From assembly GCA_013399305.1 (NCBI GenBank), contig VXAI01000013.1:3989854-4053853 (forward strand): DNA of 64,000 nucleotides, given 5' to 3'. Every line of letters begins with the position of its first letter. Within the stretch, counting starts at the first letter, position 1. Below are positions 24,701 through 34,900 of this stretch, piece after piece. The position numbers and the translations under genes are program-made. The stretch is from Rostratula benghalensis. Taxonomy: Eukaryota > Chordata > Aves > Charadriiformes > Rostratulidae. The notes beneath the pieces are model-generated. The model had not been told where the DNA came from, made no database searches, and saw nothing but the letters and a program-made list of their open reading frames with translations.

Positions 24701-26941
24701 GTTCAGCCCACTGAACTATGTCAAAATTAGTCCCAATATAACCTTTCTTCCCAGACTCAAATTTCAAATGCTAACCAAAGTGAACATCAGGTCCTCAGAG
24801 CCAACAGCTTTGCTCCACAGATCAACTCTTACTGTGCCATGTTGCTTGTACTTCTTAAGGTCACTATAAACCGAGTTGTCAGGATGGTTGTGTTCATGGT
24901 AAAATCCCATCTCTGCACCCACTTGCAGAGTTAAAATCCTACAATGCCATAATTTTCTCAGATCTGCAGCTATCTTAAAGGAGTTCTCCAATTTCAAACA
25001 CTGGTTTCTTGGGAATGCATCTTCTCATTCTTGTTAGAAAGAAAATGAAATAAATAGACTCATGAATGAGACCTCATTTTTGTTAAGCACTTTTTCAGAA
25101 ATGTAGATCAACCTAAATGCAACTGTGCGTTTTGCTTAAAAAAAATAATCAAGACAAGACAGATTGTAAGACATAGTTTGTATACCTTGTAAAATGCACC
25201 TGCACTAGCCATTCATTCTGGTTATTCTCTACACTGATTTAGATTTTTTTTCTGATGCTTTAAGAGTCCATTTTGTCTGAATCACTCCATCACTAACAGC
25301 TATTAACACTAATATTCAGGGTTTTTTTTTTTTTTTTTTTTACGTAAAAGATTCAAATGTGTTTAGACGGTGAGTTTTCCAACATTATTAGCCCTATATT
25401 GCCATCCTGGAAATCGTGTCTTGTGTAGTGTATATGTCAGATATACTAGAATGAAATGAATCTTTAACAGTGACCTTCAGAAATACAAATTTATTATCAG
25501 TTATTGCTCCTGGGATGCGTAACCTGAGGCACTCTAATGTATTCCCAGGTAGGAAGAGTTTTTAAACATGTTTTTAGCCAATTAAATCACCATTAAGACA
25601 AAATTATGAGAAATCATAAGTAGCTGTACAATAAAAGTTTTTTTTTTCTTTTTTATTTTATTAAGGTAGAAACTCTGAAAGACACAAAAGAATTCTGTGT
25701 ACCTATCTAAGCTGTGAAGTCACAATATAGTAAATATGGCTTTAGGATGCTTAATGCCAGATAAGAAACACTGTAGCCTCATGGTATTAAAAGCTGATCT
25801 GGTATAAACTCACTTTGCTACTTCAAATGTGTTAAAAATATTGGACACCTTAGCTTTATCCTGTCAGGGTGTTTGCCAGATGAGATATTGCCTGTCCACG
25901 CGGTTCTAAGTCTATGCAGGGTCAGGTGTCATGTACTCTACTAGTGATTCTGTACTGTGTGCTATAATCTGGCAAATATGCAATACTGTTCTTTTTTTAA
26001 GTCATCCCAAATTTATCCAAAGATCTGGATTAATGACTATGGCTTCCTGTTGCCCCTATTATCATAGTATCTGACTAAATCACAATTTTGATGTATTTAT
26101 TCTCCCAACAACACGGTGAAGGAGAACATGTCTTTGCTATCACAGTGTCACAGTGATTTCATCATAACATGTTTTCTCTCTTGTCTAGAAGATGAAACAG
26201 TAGGGGTTATGCAGGCTTTGAGAATTTTAGTGATTAAAACCAGGAGATTGTAACAGAGGTTTCTTACTGTCAAGTGCTCTGCTAGCACTCTGTCAAAGTT
26301 GTTTCATGCAACTGGGTTACTCTAACGGTTTTCAGGAAGCTAATTACTTAGATGATTTTCTTTTATATACTCACCAACTGCTGCATTTTGTGTAATTATC
26401 ACAGTCGTTCATATAAAATATGGTTAACTTCTCTAAGTTCAAGAACGATGCAAACCCCATTGAAGTCCTTGAGTGACTCTAGGGATTCACAGAGCTGGTT
26501 GTGTGAAGTCTCCTTGTTATTATGTGGTGCCTTGTTTGACCCTTTGAGTGGCGAGTAACAGTGAAGTTCTACACCGTGGAGAAGAATGGACAGAGGAGAT
26601 AAAGAGCCTGGCTTCTTGCTGCTGCCTGATTCATCCTCGGTGGTGCTGTGACTGGTGCTTCCGTTTTTGAGGAAGGCAAATGAGGCCGGCAATGTTATGA
26701 TGTGATTTTTTTTTTCCTTTTAAAACTGTTTAAAAATTGCTGGAAAAAATAAACTGTTAAGGCCAAAATAAGCCCTCTTGATAAGCTGTCCTCATTCTGT
26801 CCTCCTCCAGAAGGACCTGAAAACATTCCTAAAACCTGAAGTTTTGTTGCTGCTATTTCACTTATAAATAAAGCCTTCAAATGAATGAAAAGTGCTAAGT
26901 ACTTAATAAGCAAGATCAATGAAAGTCCTTTGTCCTTGAGT
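21769..26941. other. Intron sequence, mostly unassigned
   Basis: This is AT-rich, with a 15-nt poly(A) at 23896-23910, a 21-nt poly(T) at 25322-25342 and a C/A-rich tract near 23556-23586. The decayed palindromic element at 23773-23868 is listed separately. Minus-strand open frames at 26399-26692 and 26695-26919 adjoin the CpG cluster, but I cannot assign them. Confidence 0.5.
23773..23868. repeat. Decayed palindromic (fold-back) repeat, sauropsid type
   Basis: The left arm 'ggattttcaaaagcacttaa' and the right arm 'ggcacttttgaaagttcc' are imperfect inverted repeats. They bracket 'ctcccatttaaagtaattag' and 'ctggatttagcaagttcccc'. I recall abundant repeats of this design (TTTTCAAAAG arms, CTCCCATTGA centre) from reptile genomes, but cannot name the family. 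It is heavily mutated here. Confidence 0.45.
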
Positions 26942-27144
26942 GCTTACCGCCTGATAAAGGAATTAAAGGCGGAGCACCGGGAGCGACACAAAGTGATTCC
27001 CGTGCCTACAAACAGCTCTTTGCTCCCTGCACTGGTGCACTCGGCATGACCTCCGATAGAACACGGTTTTGGTGAGACTCTTTCCTTAGGAGAACTGGGA
27101 CCAAACTGAGTGATGGTTTTAAGCAGGAGGTGTTTTAAATCCAT
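26942..27144 (-). other. CpG-rich block with a minus-strand open frame and a consensus splice donor
   Basis: Eight CpG dinucleotides fall between about 26948 and 27072 in an otherwise CpG-poor intron. On the minus strand a 66-codon frame starts at 27144 and runs to a stop at the left edge. A good donor (GGCG|GTAAGC; GT at plus positions 26947-26946) would end an exon at 26948. No acceptor or TATA box is obvious upstream on that strand, so it could be a first exon of an antisense non-coding RNA, a regulatory element or nothing. The encoded peptide has no motif I know. Confidence 0.3.
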
Positions 27145-27923
27145 GAGTTTCCTATTCAGATTTTATTTGGAGAGTATGCAGGAAGATTAGATAAATTGAT
27201 GCAAAAAGTGTATTTTGTTAATGCTCTGCCAGGGAGAAATCTGTGATTTCCAAAGCAAGACAGCGTTATGTGCATTTGTTCTACACTACGAAAAGATCCT
27301 CAGACTTTCTAAATCGGGAAGACTAAAGAAGTAGCCGTGATGGGTTGGGGTTTTTTTCCCTGTTATTATTCAGAAAGTAGTATATATTGATTTTTATCTT
27401 CTAGAAATGTAAACAAAAAGCTCTTGTACATAGGTGGCATCACGGATCTTTCTTCTGGCACTCTTTGTTCTGCTAAAGCTGATGCAAGGAGATTTTAATC
27501 TATTTTTTTACCCTACTATAAACTCATCTGAAACCCACATAGTCTTATTTGGTACTTAAATGTTTGAGAACTACTTTTATTTATATTTACATGTGATTAA
27601 CTTTTAAAGCACTGTCTACAACGTTTTTTGTTTTTAAACTGGCCTGGAGTCAATAAATATCTTTACCGATGTCAATTTGGTCAGCAGCAAAGAGGTAAAT
27701 AGAAACTAATGACACTCATCAAGCCTGTGGCATGAATGATTTATTGGTCACAATCACTTAACACTTTTATAAAGTCAATACAAGGGAAAGAAACAGGTTT
27801 CTTATTATGGTAAACTGTATTTGTACTGTCAGCATGTAGTGATTTATGACAAACCTTTGGCCAGGATTAGGATATTATAAATGGGGGGAGAATTGAAGGC
27901 TCATTAATTTTTTATACCCACAG

Positions 27924-28859
27924 GTAGAAGACATGCAGTGGGCTAATAGACAACACACTCATCCAGCATCTGTCTGCAGCCTGCCCTGTAAAGCTGGGGA
28001 AAGGAAGAAAACCGTGAAGGGAGTGCCTTGCTGCTGGCACTGCGAACGCTGTGAGGGGTACCATTACCAGGTGGATGAATTCAACTGCGAGCTGTGCCCC
28101 ATCAATAAGAGACCAAACGCCAACCGTACGGATTGTCAGCTTATCCCAATAATCAAACTGGAGTGGCATTCTCCTTGGGCCATCGTGCCAGTCTTCATAG
28201 CTATTCTCGGTATAATTGCCACCACCTTTGTGATTGTGACTTTTGTGCGGTACAACGACACACCGATCGTCAGGGCCTCTGGACGGGAGCTCAGTTATGT
28301 GCTCTTGACTGGGATTTTTCTCTGTTACTCCATTACTTTTTTAATGATTGCAACTCCTGATACAGTGGTCTGCTCGTTTCGAAGGATCTTTTTAGGACTG
28401 GGCATGTGTTTCAGCTACGCTGCTTTGCTTACCAAAACAAACAGAATTCACAGAATATTTGAACAAGGCAAAAAATCTGTCACAGCTCCCAAATTTATTA
28501 GTCCAGCTTCCCAGCTGGTGATCACTTTCAGCCTCATATCCATGCAGCTTATTGGAGTCTTCATCTGGTTTGCTATCGATCCACCACATATCATTGTAGA
28601 CTATGGAGAGCAGAGGACACTTGAACCAGAAAATGCCAGGGGAGTTCTCAAATGTGACATTTCAGATCTTTCTCTCATTTGTTCCCTTGGATACAGCATT
28701 CTCTTGATGGTCACATGCACTGTTTATGCTATTAAAACAAGAGGGGTTCCAGAGACCTTCAACGAAGCAAAACCCATTGGATTTACTATGTACACAACCT
28801 GCATAATTTGGTTAGCTTTTATTCCAATCTTTTTTGGTACGGCCCAATCAGCAGAGAAG
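27924..28859 (+). CDS. GRM8: GRM8 exon: cysteine-rich domain and transmembrane helices 1-6
   Basis: This large phase-0 exon has 936 nt, 312 codons and no stop. It runs from the CCCACAG acceptor to the GTAAGT donor at 28860-28865. Residues 1-80 of the exon start with VEDMQW and hold nine cysteines (C18, C22, C36, C37, C40, C43, C55, C58, C71), the linker that couples glutamate binding to the membrane domain. An NRT sequon lies at 28122-28130. From residue 84 the class C 7TM core follows: TM1 ([13 protein letters not shown]), TM2 ([13 protein letters not shown]), TM3 with CSFRR before it and LLTKTNRI after it, TM4 ([17 protein letters not shown]), TM5 ([12 protein letters not shown]) and TM6 ([12 protein letters not shown]). 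The [14 protein letters not shown] loop before TM6 is a family signature. TM7 is in the next exon, outside the window. [12 protein letters not shown] identifies GRM8 rather than GRM4, GRM6 or GRM7. Confidence 0.98.
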
Positions 28860-28949
28860 GTAAGTGATGATAAATTTACAAATCAAATACTGCCCTTTTT
28901 CTATTTTCATCTCACATTACTTATAGCACTACAATATTTTCATTCTTAA
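28860..28949 (+). other. GRM8: In-frame intron read-through after the 7TM exon
   Basis: If the donor at 28860 were not used, the frame would add 29 codons and stop at 28947-28949. The added tail contains the hydrophobic run [18 protein letters not shown]. It would sit where TM7 normally follows TM6. This may be chance, since AT-rich intron DNA often translates as hydrophobic residues. Confidence 0.3.
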
Positions 28950-29000
28950 AATGAGTAATTCTGAATGATAATTGCAAATGAACTCTCAGAGTTCCCAGAC

Positions 29001-29056
29001 AATAAAATATAGGATTCAAAAGGTACATTTCCTGAATATGATTGTGGTGTAGCTGG
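29001..29056 (+). terminator. GRM8: Candidate intronic polyadenylation signal
   Basis: A canonical AATAAA lies at 29001-29006, 52 nt after the read-through stop. A GT-rich stretch (tgattgtggtgtagctgg) lies at 29039-29056, about 33 nt downstream. This is the usual spacing of a cleavage and polyadenylation site. AATAAA is frequent by chance in AT-rich introns, so use of the site is unproven. Confidence 0.3.
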
Positions 29057-31579
29057 CATAATAATGTTGACATTTTCTCAATATATCCTTATATAACTGT
29101 TTCTCCTAACATTTATTATTACCCTTCAGTGATGCTCTAGCCTGTTACATGAAGTGCTATAAATCTTTGTTACCATCCACAGAACTGGTAGAAATGGTTA
29201 CATTTCAAAAGCCTAAGATCAACTTACATTTTTCAAAAATAATGGAAAAGAATGCTTGGGCAGAATGAAAAAAATTACTTTTCTCCCTGGTTGACACATA
29301 TAACTTTAAAAAAAAAAAAAAAAATAAAAGGAAAGAAAGAAGTGTATGCAAAATCATATAAAGCGTAATTCACTAATTATTATCTCAGATAAAAAAGATA
29401 AAATTTTTTCTGATCTTTTAATGAGAAATTAAATGTTGCAAACTTGAATATTGGTTATCCTTTATTGAATTATCATGGCTCTTTCCTGATATCAGTCATG
29501 GTGAGCAGTACAACACTTGTCATTTAATTCTTCTCCTCTCAGTTCTAATGTGAAGGCAGAGGTAAATATCAACTGTGTGAGTTTTTCTACAGCTAATAGT
29601 AGAGAAAATGACAAGTTAGGTAGGAAGGAGCAATGATGCCAGCATCCGTCTTCACAATGGAAAATCTGTGAGATTTGGAAAGTCTTAAAAATAAGAAATG
29701 AAGGCCATCAGTCTTTTTACATAAACTTTCCCTTTCTTTTCTAGCAGGTGTTCTTTGTAATGTTTTAAAATGAACATTCTAATTTAATTGAAAAAGTCAA
29801 CATTTGTCCACTTGTAATTGTACAAAGTTTTGACATGTGTCTGGTTTAGAGGGCACTTTTTCAGTTTAAAAGACCATAGCTTGATAACTGCTCATACAAG
29901 CAGAGGAATTGTATGTGGGAGAGAGTGTGGCAGAAAAACATTTTCCTCACTAAAAATTGAAGTAGCAGGTTGCTGAATTGGATCAGGCTTGATTTCCATG
30001 GCCTTTTGGATTGTCAGGGGAAGTGAACACCAAGGTAATGGCATAACATAGATACAGCAAGTAAAGATTAAAAAATCCTGGTTGATATAGGAAAACAGCT
30101 TAATTGTATTTACATTTTGACTTTTTTTTTGTATGTGTAGACTTAAATCAGAAAAACACTTTGTGGTATAAATGTGTGGTGCTTTTTGTTTTAACAAAAT
30201 GGGCTGGTCAGTTTTATGGCAAGTACCTAAAACAAAAGAAATGTATTTCTGAGTATTGAAACACAGAAAATATTACTTGGCTGGGAACTATGCGGTGAGG
30301 TTTGATTTACACCATTGGTTCACTTTAGCTTGTAGTAAAGGATGATTTGGTTTTGATCTCTAAAAACAAGATTAATGAACACCTCTTTTGTATTTTTTTT
30401 TTTAATGAAACCCAACATGGAACAAAAATTATGCAAAATCACACAACTTGTAATAATAGATTTCATTTGTTAGTTGCCTTCTTTTTAAATGATTTGTTAT
30501 TCTTCAGATGGTGACTTTCAGGAAGAAAAAAACCCCACATTAATATGCTAATAAAGTAGCTCTGTAATTCAAATAATTCATTTCACAGTGTTTCTCACTT
30601 TGCAAACAAACATGTTTCTACACAGTCTTATGGACATCATCATAATAGTTCATGTATTTATACAATGAAATTGAGTATCTGAATAGGACAAAAATACAAT
30701 ATCTTGATGCACACACAAATATATTGTCTGAATAAACTCAGAGTTGCTTTTAGGTTTCTTGATTAATGTATAACACAAAAAAAAGGATTTTTAAAACAAA
30801 ATAATACATTATAGAACATCCTTTTTGAAACTTGGCATTATGATCTTTTTTGAGGGTAAAAAAATGAAAGAGAAAATAAACAAACTTTTATTAGATTCTT
30901 ACTCACTTTGTAGTTGACTTTAGAATGTTGTAATGATTTTTCTTATGGCTTCAGTTTGTTCAGAGCGAATGGACCAATAAGCTAGGGAACTTAACGTACT
31001 ATTTAAAGGAATAGTCCTGTTTTGAAATGTTGACTGTAATAAAATTAGCATAGCATTCAGTACAAACCATGTATACTCCCAACTAGCAATTCATTGAGCT
31101 ACTAGCTTTAGACAAACTTCTGTTTGAATAAAGAGTAGCTACAACTGCTACAAAAAATTTTGAGGATCTTCTGTTTTCCTAAACATTGGTAGTGCTTACA
31201 ACAATAGCTGAAGTCATTATAAGAGGTTATATTTACTTAATTAATTCTTCCATGAATACTGATTAAGTAAAAGGCATATTGAGAAGGTTTTGGTTTTATT
31301 TCACTGTCAAAATATTTCCACTGATAAGCAAAAAAATAGGACCATTAATGCTAAAATCAAGTGTCTAGATCCAAAACTCGTAGATCCTCATGTAAAGGTT
31401 ACCTTTACATTTAGTGGCCTGAAAGTGTAAGTTTGCTAAGAGATTCTGCATAGAACTTAGAGCAGTATAAGCCTGTACAGTCGGCACAAGTCCATAAGTT
31501 GAGTATTGGTCGTGTCTGTCTCACTTCAAACATGCATGATGAAAGGCATGTAAATACACACAAGTACCTTTCAATGGAC
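29057..31579. other. Intron sequence without recognised elements
   Basis: This is AT-rich, with a 17-nt poly(A) at 29308-29324. No gene, repeat family or RNA structure was recognised. Confidence 0.5.
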
Positions 31580-31922
31580 AGACTGGAGACCTTATTAATG
31601 CTTACAAGTATCTAAAGTGTGGGTTGAATGAAGATGGATCCAGACTCTTCAGTGGTTCCCAGTGACAGGATGAGGGGCAATGGGCACAAGGAAAAAGTTC
31701 CATTCAAATATGACAAAAAACTCCTTTATGGGGAGGGTGACAGAGCATTGGAAGAGACTGCACAGAGAAGTTGTGGTGTCCCCTTCTCTGGAGAGCTTCA
31801 AGACCCACCTGGATGCAGTCCTAAGTAATATGCTCTAGGCAATCCTGCTTTAGCAGGGGAGTTGGACTGATGATCTCTGGTGGTCCCTTCCAACTCTTGA
31901 CGATTCCATGATTTCATGATCT
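31580..31922 (+). mobile_element. CR1 LINE 3'-end fragment, sense
   Basis: The blocks 'cttcagtggttcccagtgac', 'gggagggtgacagagcattg' and 'gttggactgatgatctctgg' run in CR1 order and end with a tail of 'gattccatgatttcatgat' at about 31901-31922. Subtype as at 2.6 kb, 5' truncated, moderately diverged. Confidence 0.9.
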
Positions 31923-34900
31923 TGCTGCTGTGTCCTTGCTGTGAAGCATGGGATGGGAAACTCTTCTCTCTCTATTGTGTGTATAGGAAACCTTGGGTCT
32001 CTAGCTGGTTAACACAGCCGTATTAAATGCTGGAGTTTGCATGGTGTGAGGCATCCATAAAAGAAAACATGGTAAAAGCTAAGATAGCTTGATAAGACTT
32101 GGTGAGAATATGTTGATTTATAGTCATGACATTTTTGTAATAGATACTCTTTCTAGTCATGTATTATATCAGTTTACAGGTAAATTTAAAACTAATACAA
32201 AATTGAGAAAACTACGATATAATGTTAAATACATTTTTAAAAAGTCTAAATCTATGGAAAATTAACAGAAGGTTAAAATACCAATTCAAAATAACCTTGC
32301 ATAACCCAAGAGTGGTGGCAAACATGGAACTCCATGTTTATTGTTTGTCCTTAATCTCAAGCAGCAGAATATAAAAACCCTGTGCTATTAAACATGCCAT
32401 TTTTAGATTGTCATTTCTACAGATGTTCTGCAGAGAATAATAAGAGCATTTTATGTCCTGTGTGATTTTGGGGTTTGGGTGTCTAATTCATTATTTTGTC
32501 CATTCATGATCAAGCCTGTTTTGACAGCTGCTGCTTTACGAAAGGAACTTGCTACAAATAGTTAAATTATTCCAGTGCGTCATTGAACTGAATGAAAAAT
32601 GTATCCCTAAGACATAAAACACCAATTTTCCAACACTTGCGTAAATGTCAGTGAGGTGCTTTTGAGGTGAAGGAGTGAAATCCTGTGAGAAAGTGTTCTG
32701 TGAATATAGCCTTCATCTATGTCATGCATGTGTACGTGGCAAAAGACTGGAAGTACTGGGATCATCTGGAATAGAGGTGTCTGAAATGTCATGGTGACTG
32801 GAATGCCACAGAAAAAAAGATTGAATTTACCTGAGTGATTAAAACAGATGTTTGATGAACCTCTGGGTAAAATTAAGTTACAACAGCAGGCAGCACAAAA
32901 AACAGCTTAGGACAGATGGTTGTCTAAAATACAACCCTATTTGATAAACTGAACTTTTAAATTTCTTTTACCAGTTTTAAACAGTGGATGAATCATGTTC
33001 ATTTGCAGATAATAAAGACATCATTTATTTTATTAATGTGGAAATACTGTTTTGAATGAGAAGATGAATGCTTGTTCCTTATACTGTGAAAGAAAAGAAG
33101 TTGCACTTTCTGGGAAGGAAAGAGGACCTTAGAAAATGCTGAATGATTTCTTCCTTCCCCTCTCACCAGGAGCAATTGCAAGGTGTCATAAGGCAGATAA
33201 ATTTTAATGTATTTCTAATTACTCTGCCAAGTTTTATCTCTCTTTTCATAACTTCAATAGAGGCAAAACAAGTTGTGATGTATGGTAGAAATCTTCCCAT
33301 AAATTATTATCCTTATGATCTTACTATTCCAGCTATTTTCATCCTGGATTTACTGATCATATGGATCTTATGATTACATCCAGTTGTTTGGTAGTAACAT
33401 TAAAAGAAGGTAGAAACAATTCTAAGAGTATCAGTGGGGGGAGAGGTAGTTCCGTCAGTCTAGCAAGATATATTCTTTAGCTTAAAAACCCCCCTCAACT
33501 ACTTATTACATTTCAAGTAGAGGTCTCTTACTTCCCCACTTTTCTACAAAATTTATACAAATCACCTTTTTTTGTGGGTATGTATGCTATGAATTCTTGA
33601 CTAAACATATTCTTGTGCAAGAAAACAAAGCATCTTAAAGATGCCTCAGACTGTCTTAATGAAGCAGACTCCACTGAGCTTTTTCTCCACCTCAAAGCAT
33701 TCTCTTCTAATCCTGATCATATCCATATCCATATCCATATCCATATCCATATCCATATCCATATCATGTGCCCATGCAGTGCACATCACAGGAAAAAGTC
33801 CAGAAAGACAACTCATCATGTTGGTATTTCTTCCATTTTGTGTTAAGTTTATGGCTTGATTAAACTAGAATCTTTAGTGCCAACATTGTGCATAGCACGA
33901 GGATTAATCTGAAGGATATTTTGAACAGTTTCTAGCTTTCATTATTATGGGATCCAAAGTTATAAGACTGCTGAAGTGATACTACCCTCATTCAGCAGTT
34001 TATAATTGTTCAAAACTCAGTTTCTGTGCTATTGCTGATTATTTTTTTATTTTTATTTTTTAGAATCTTTAGACTATGGGAGAGCCTATAGGATTATAAC
34101 AAAACTATCAGTACTTGATTTTTTCCATGTTTTGGATCATAGAAAATTAGACAAAATTACCAGATTTTCTGACCTCTTTCACTGGGACATGTAAGTTAAG
34201 AGAGGAGAAGCATCTTGTAGTGTTTTCTCATTTCATGTTTTTCCAACTGTAAATATTTAACTAGCTAAATTATTTCTAAATTTGATGATTTCCTAGGTTT
34301 TGTGACCTAATGCTTAGCAGAATTTATGACTTTGTTGTTCTGGTGTAGAAGTAGAGTGGGAAAAAGACGTGAACTAGAGTATGACTGAATTGCAGCTTAT
34401 CACCCAATCTTCTTTCCCTCTGTGAGGGAAGTTCCTTGGTTATCCTTAAGACATCATGTTTCCTTCCAGCCGGTGAAGATGGAAGAAGTGCCATGCAGGT
34501 CATGGGCAGTGCTGGATTCACCCATTGGCTGAACAAACAACGGCTGCAGCAGCCCCCACAAATCTGTTTTTCCCTCCCCAGTCTTCCATGAGCTGGTACA
34601 AGAGGTCAAAGAAGTGGTCATACTTCTCTGATGCAAAAGGTGCCCCTAATGAGAAACAAGTTAATGTAGAGATCCTCTTTTCTCTCAGAAAAGAGAACCT
34701 ATTCCATAAATCGTCTCTTTGGAAAAGGTTCCCTGTTCCCATGAGAATCACAAGTGAAAATTCTGAAAACGTTCACTAGCTAATAAATGAGACAAAAGTT
34801 ATGGATTTGGACATTTAAAATATTGTGAGCATATAGAAAGCTTTATTTTTTTTTTCCAGTTTCAACATTTTCTATCTTTATCTTTTTGAATTTAAAATGA

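Larger units (their letters stand above)
5338..27923 (+). other. GRM8: GRM8 intron, complete (22,586 nt)
   Basis: This phase-0 intron runs from GTAAGT (5338) to a CCCACAG acceptor (ending 27923) and joins codon N (5335-5337) to codon V (27924-27926). The acceptor's pyrimidine tract is modest. The intron carries several CR1 copies in both orientations, a MIR-like SINE and a decayed palindromic repeat, listed separately. No additional GRM8 exon was seen inside it. Confidence 0.93.

Noticed and set aside
27912..28169. Minus-strand frame over the 7TM exon
   Set aside because: It is a shadow of the strongly conserved plus-strand GRM8 coding sequence.
27924..28859. Assignment to GRM4, GRM6 or GRM7
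   Set aside because: The linker sequence [12 protein letters not shown] and the KSTEYKVIG segment of the preceding exon fit GRM8; the paralogues differ at these places as I recall them.
33613..33859. Frames with alternating Ile-His or Ile-Ser
   Set aside because: They are translations of the (CATATC)8 microsatellite.
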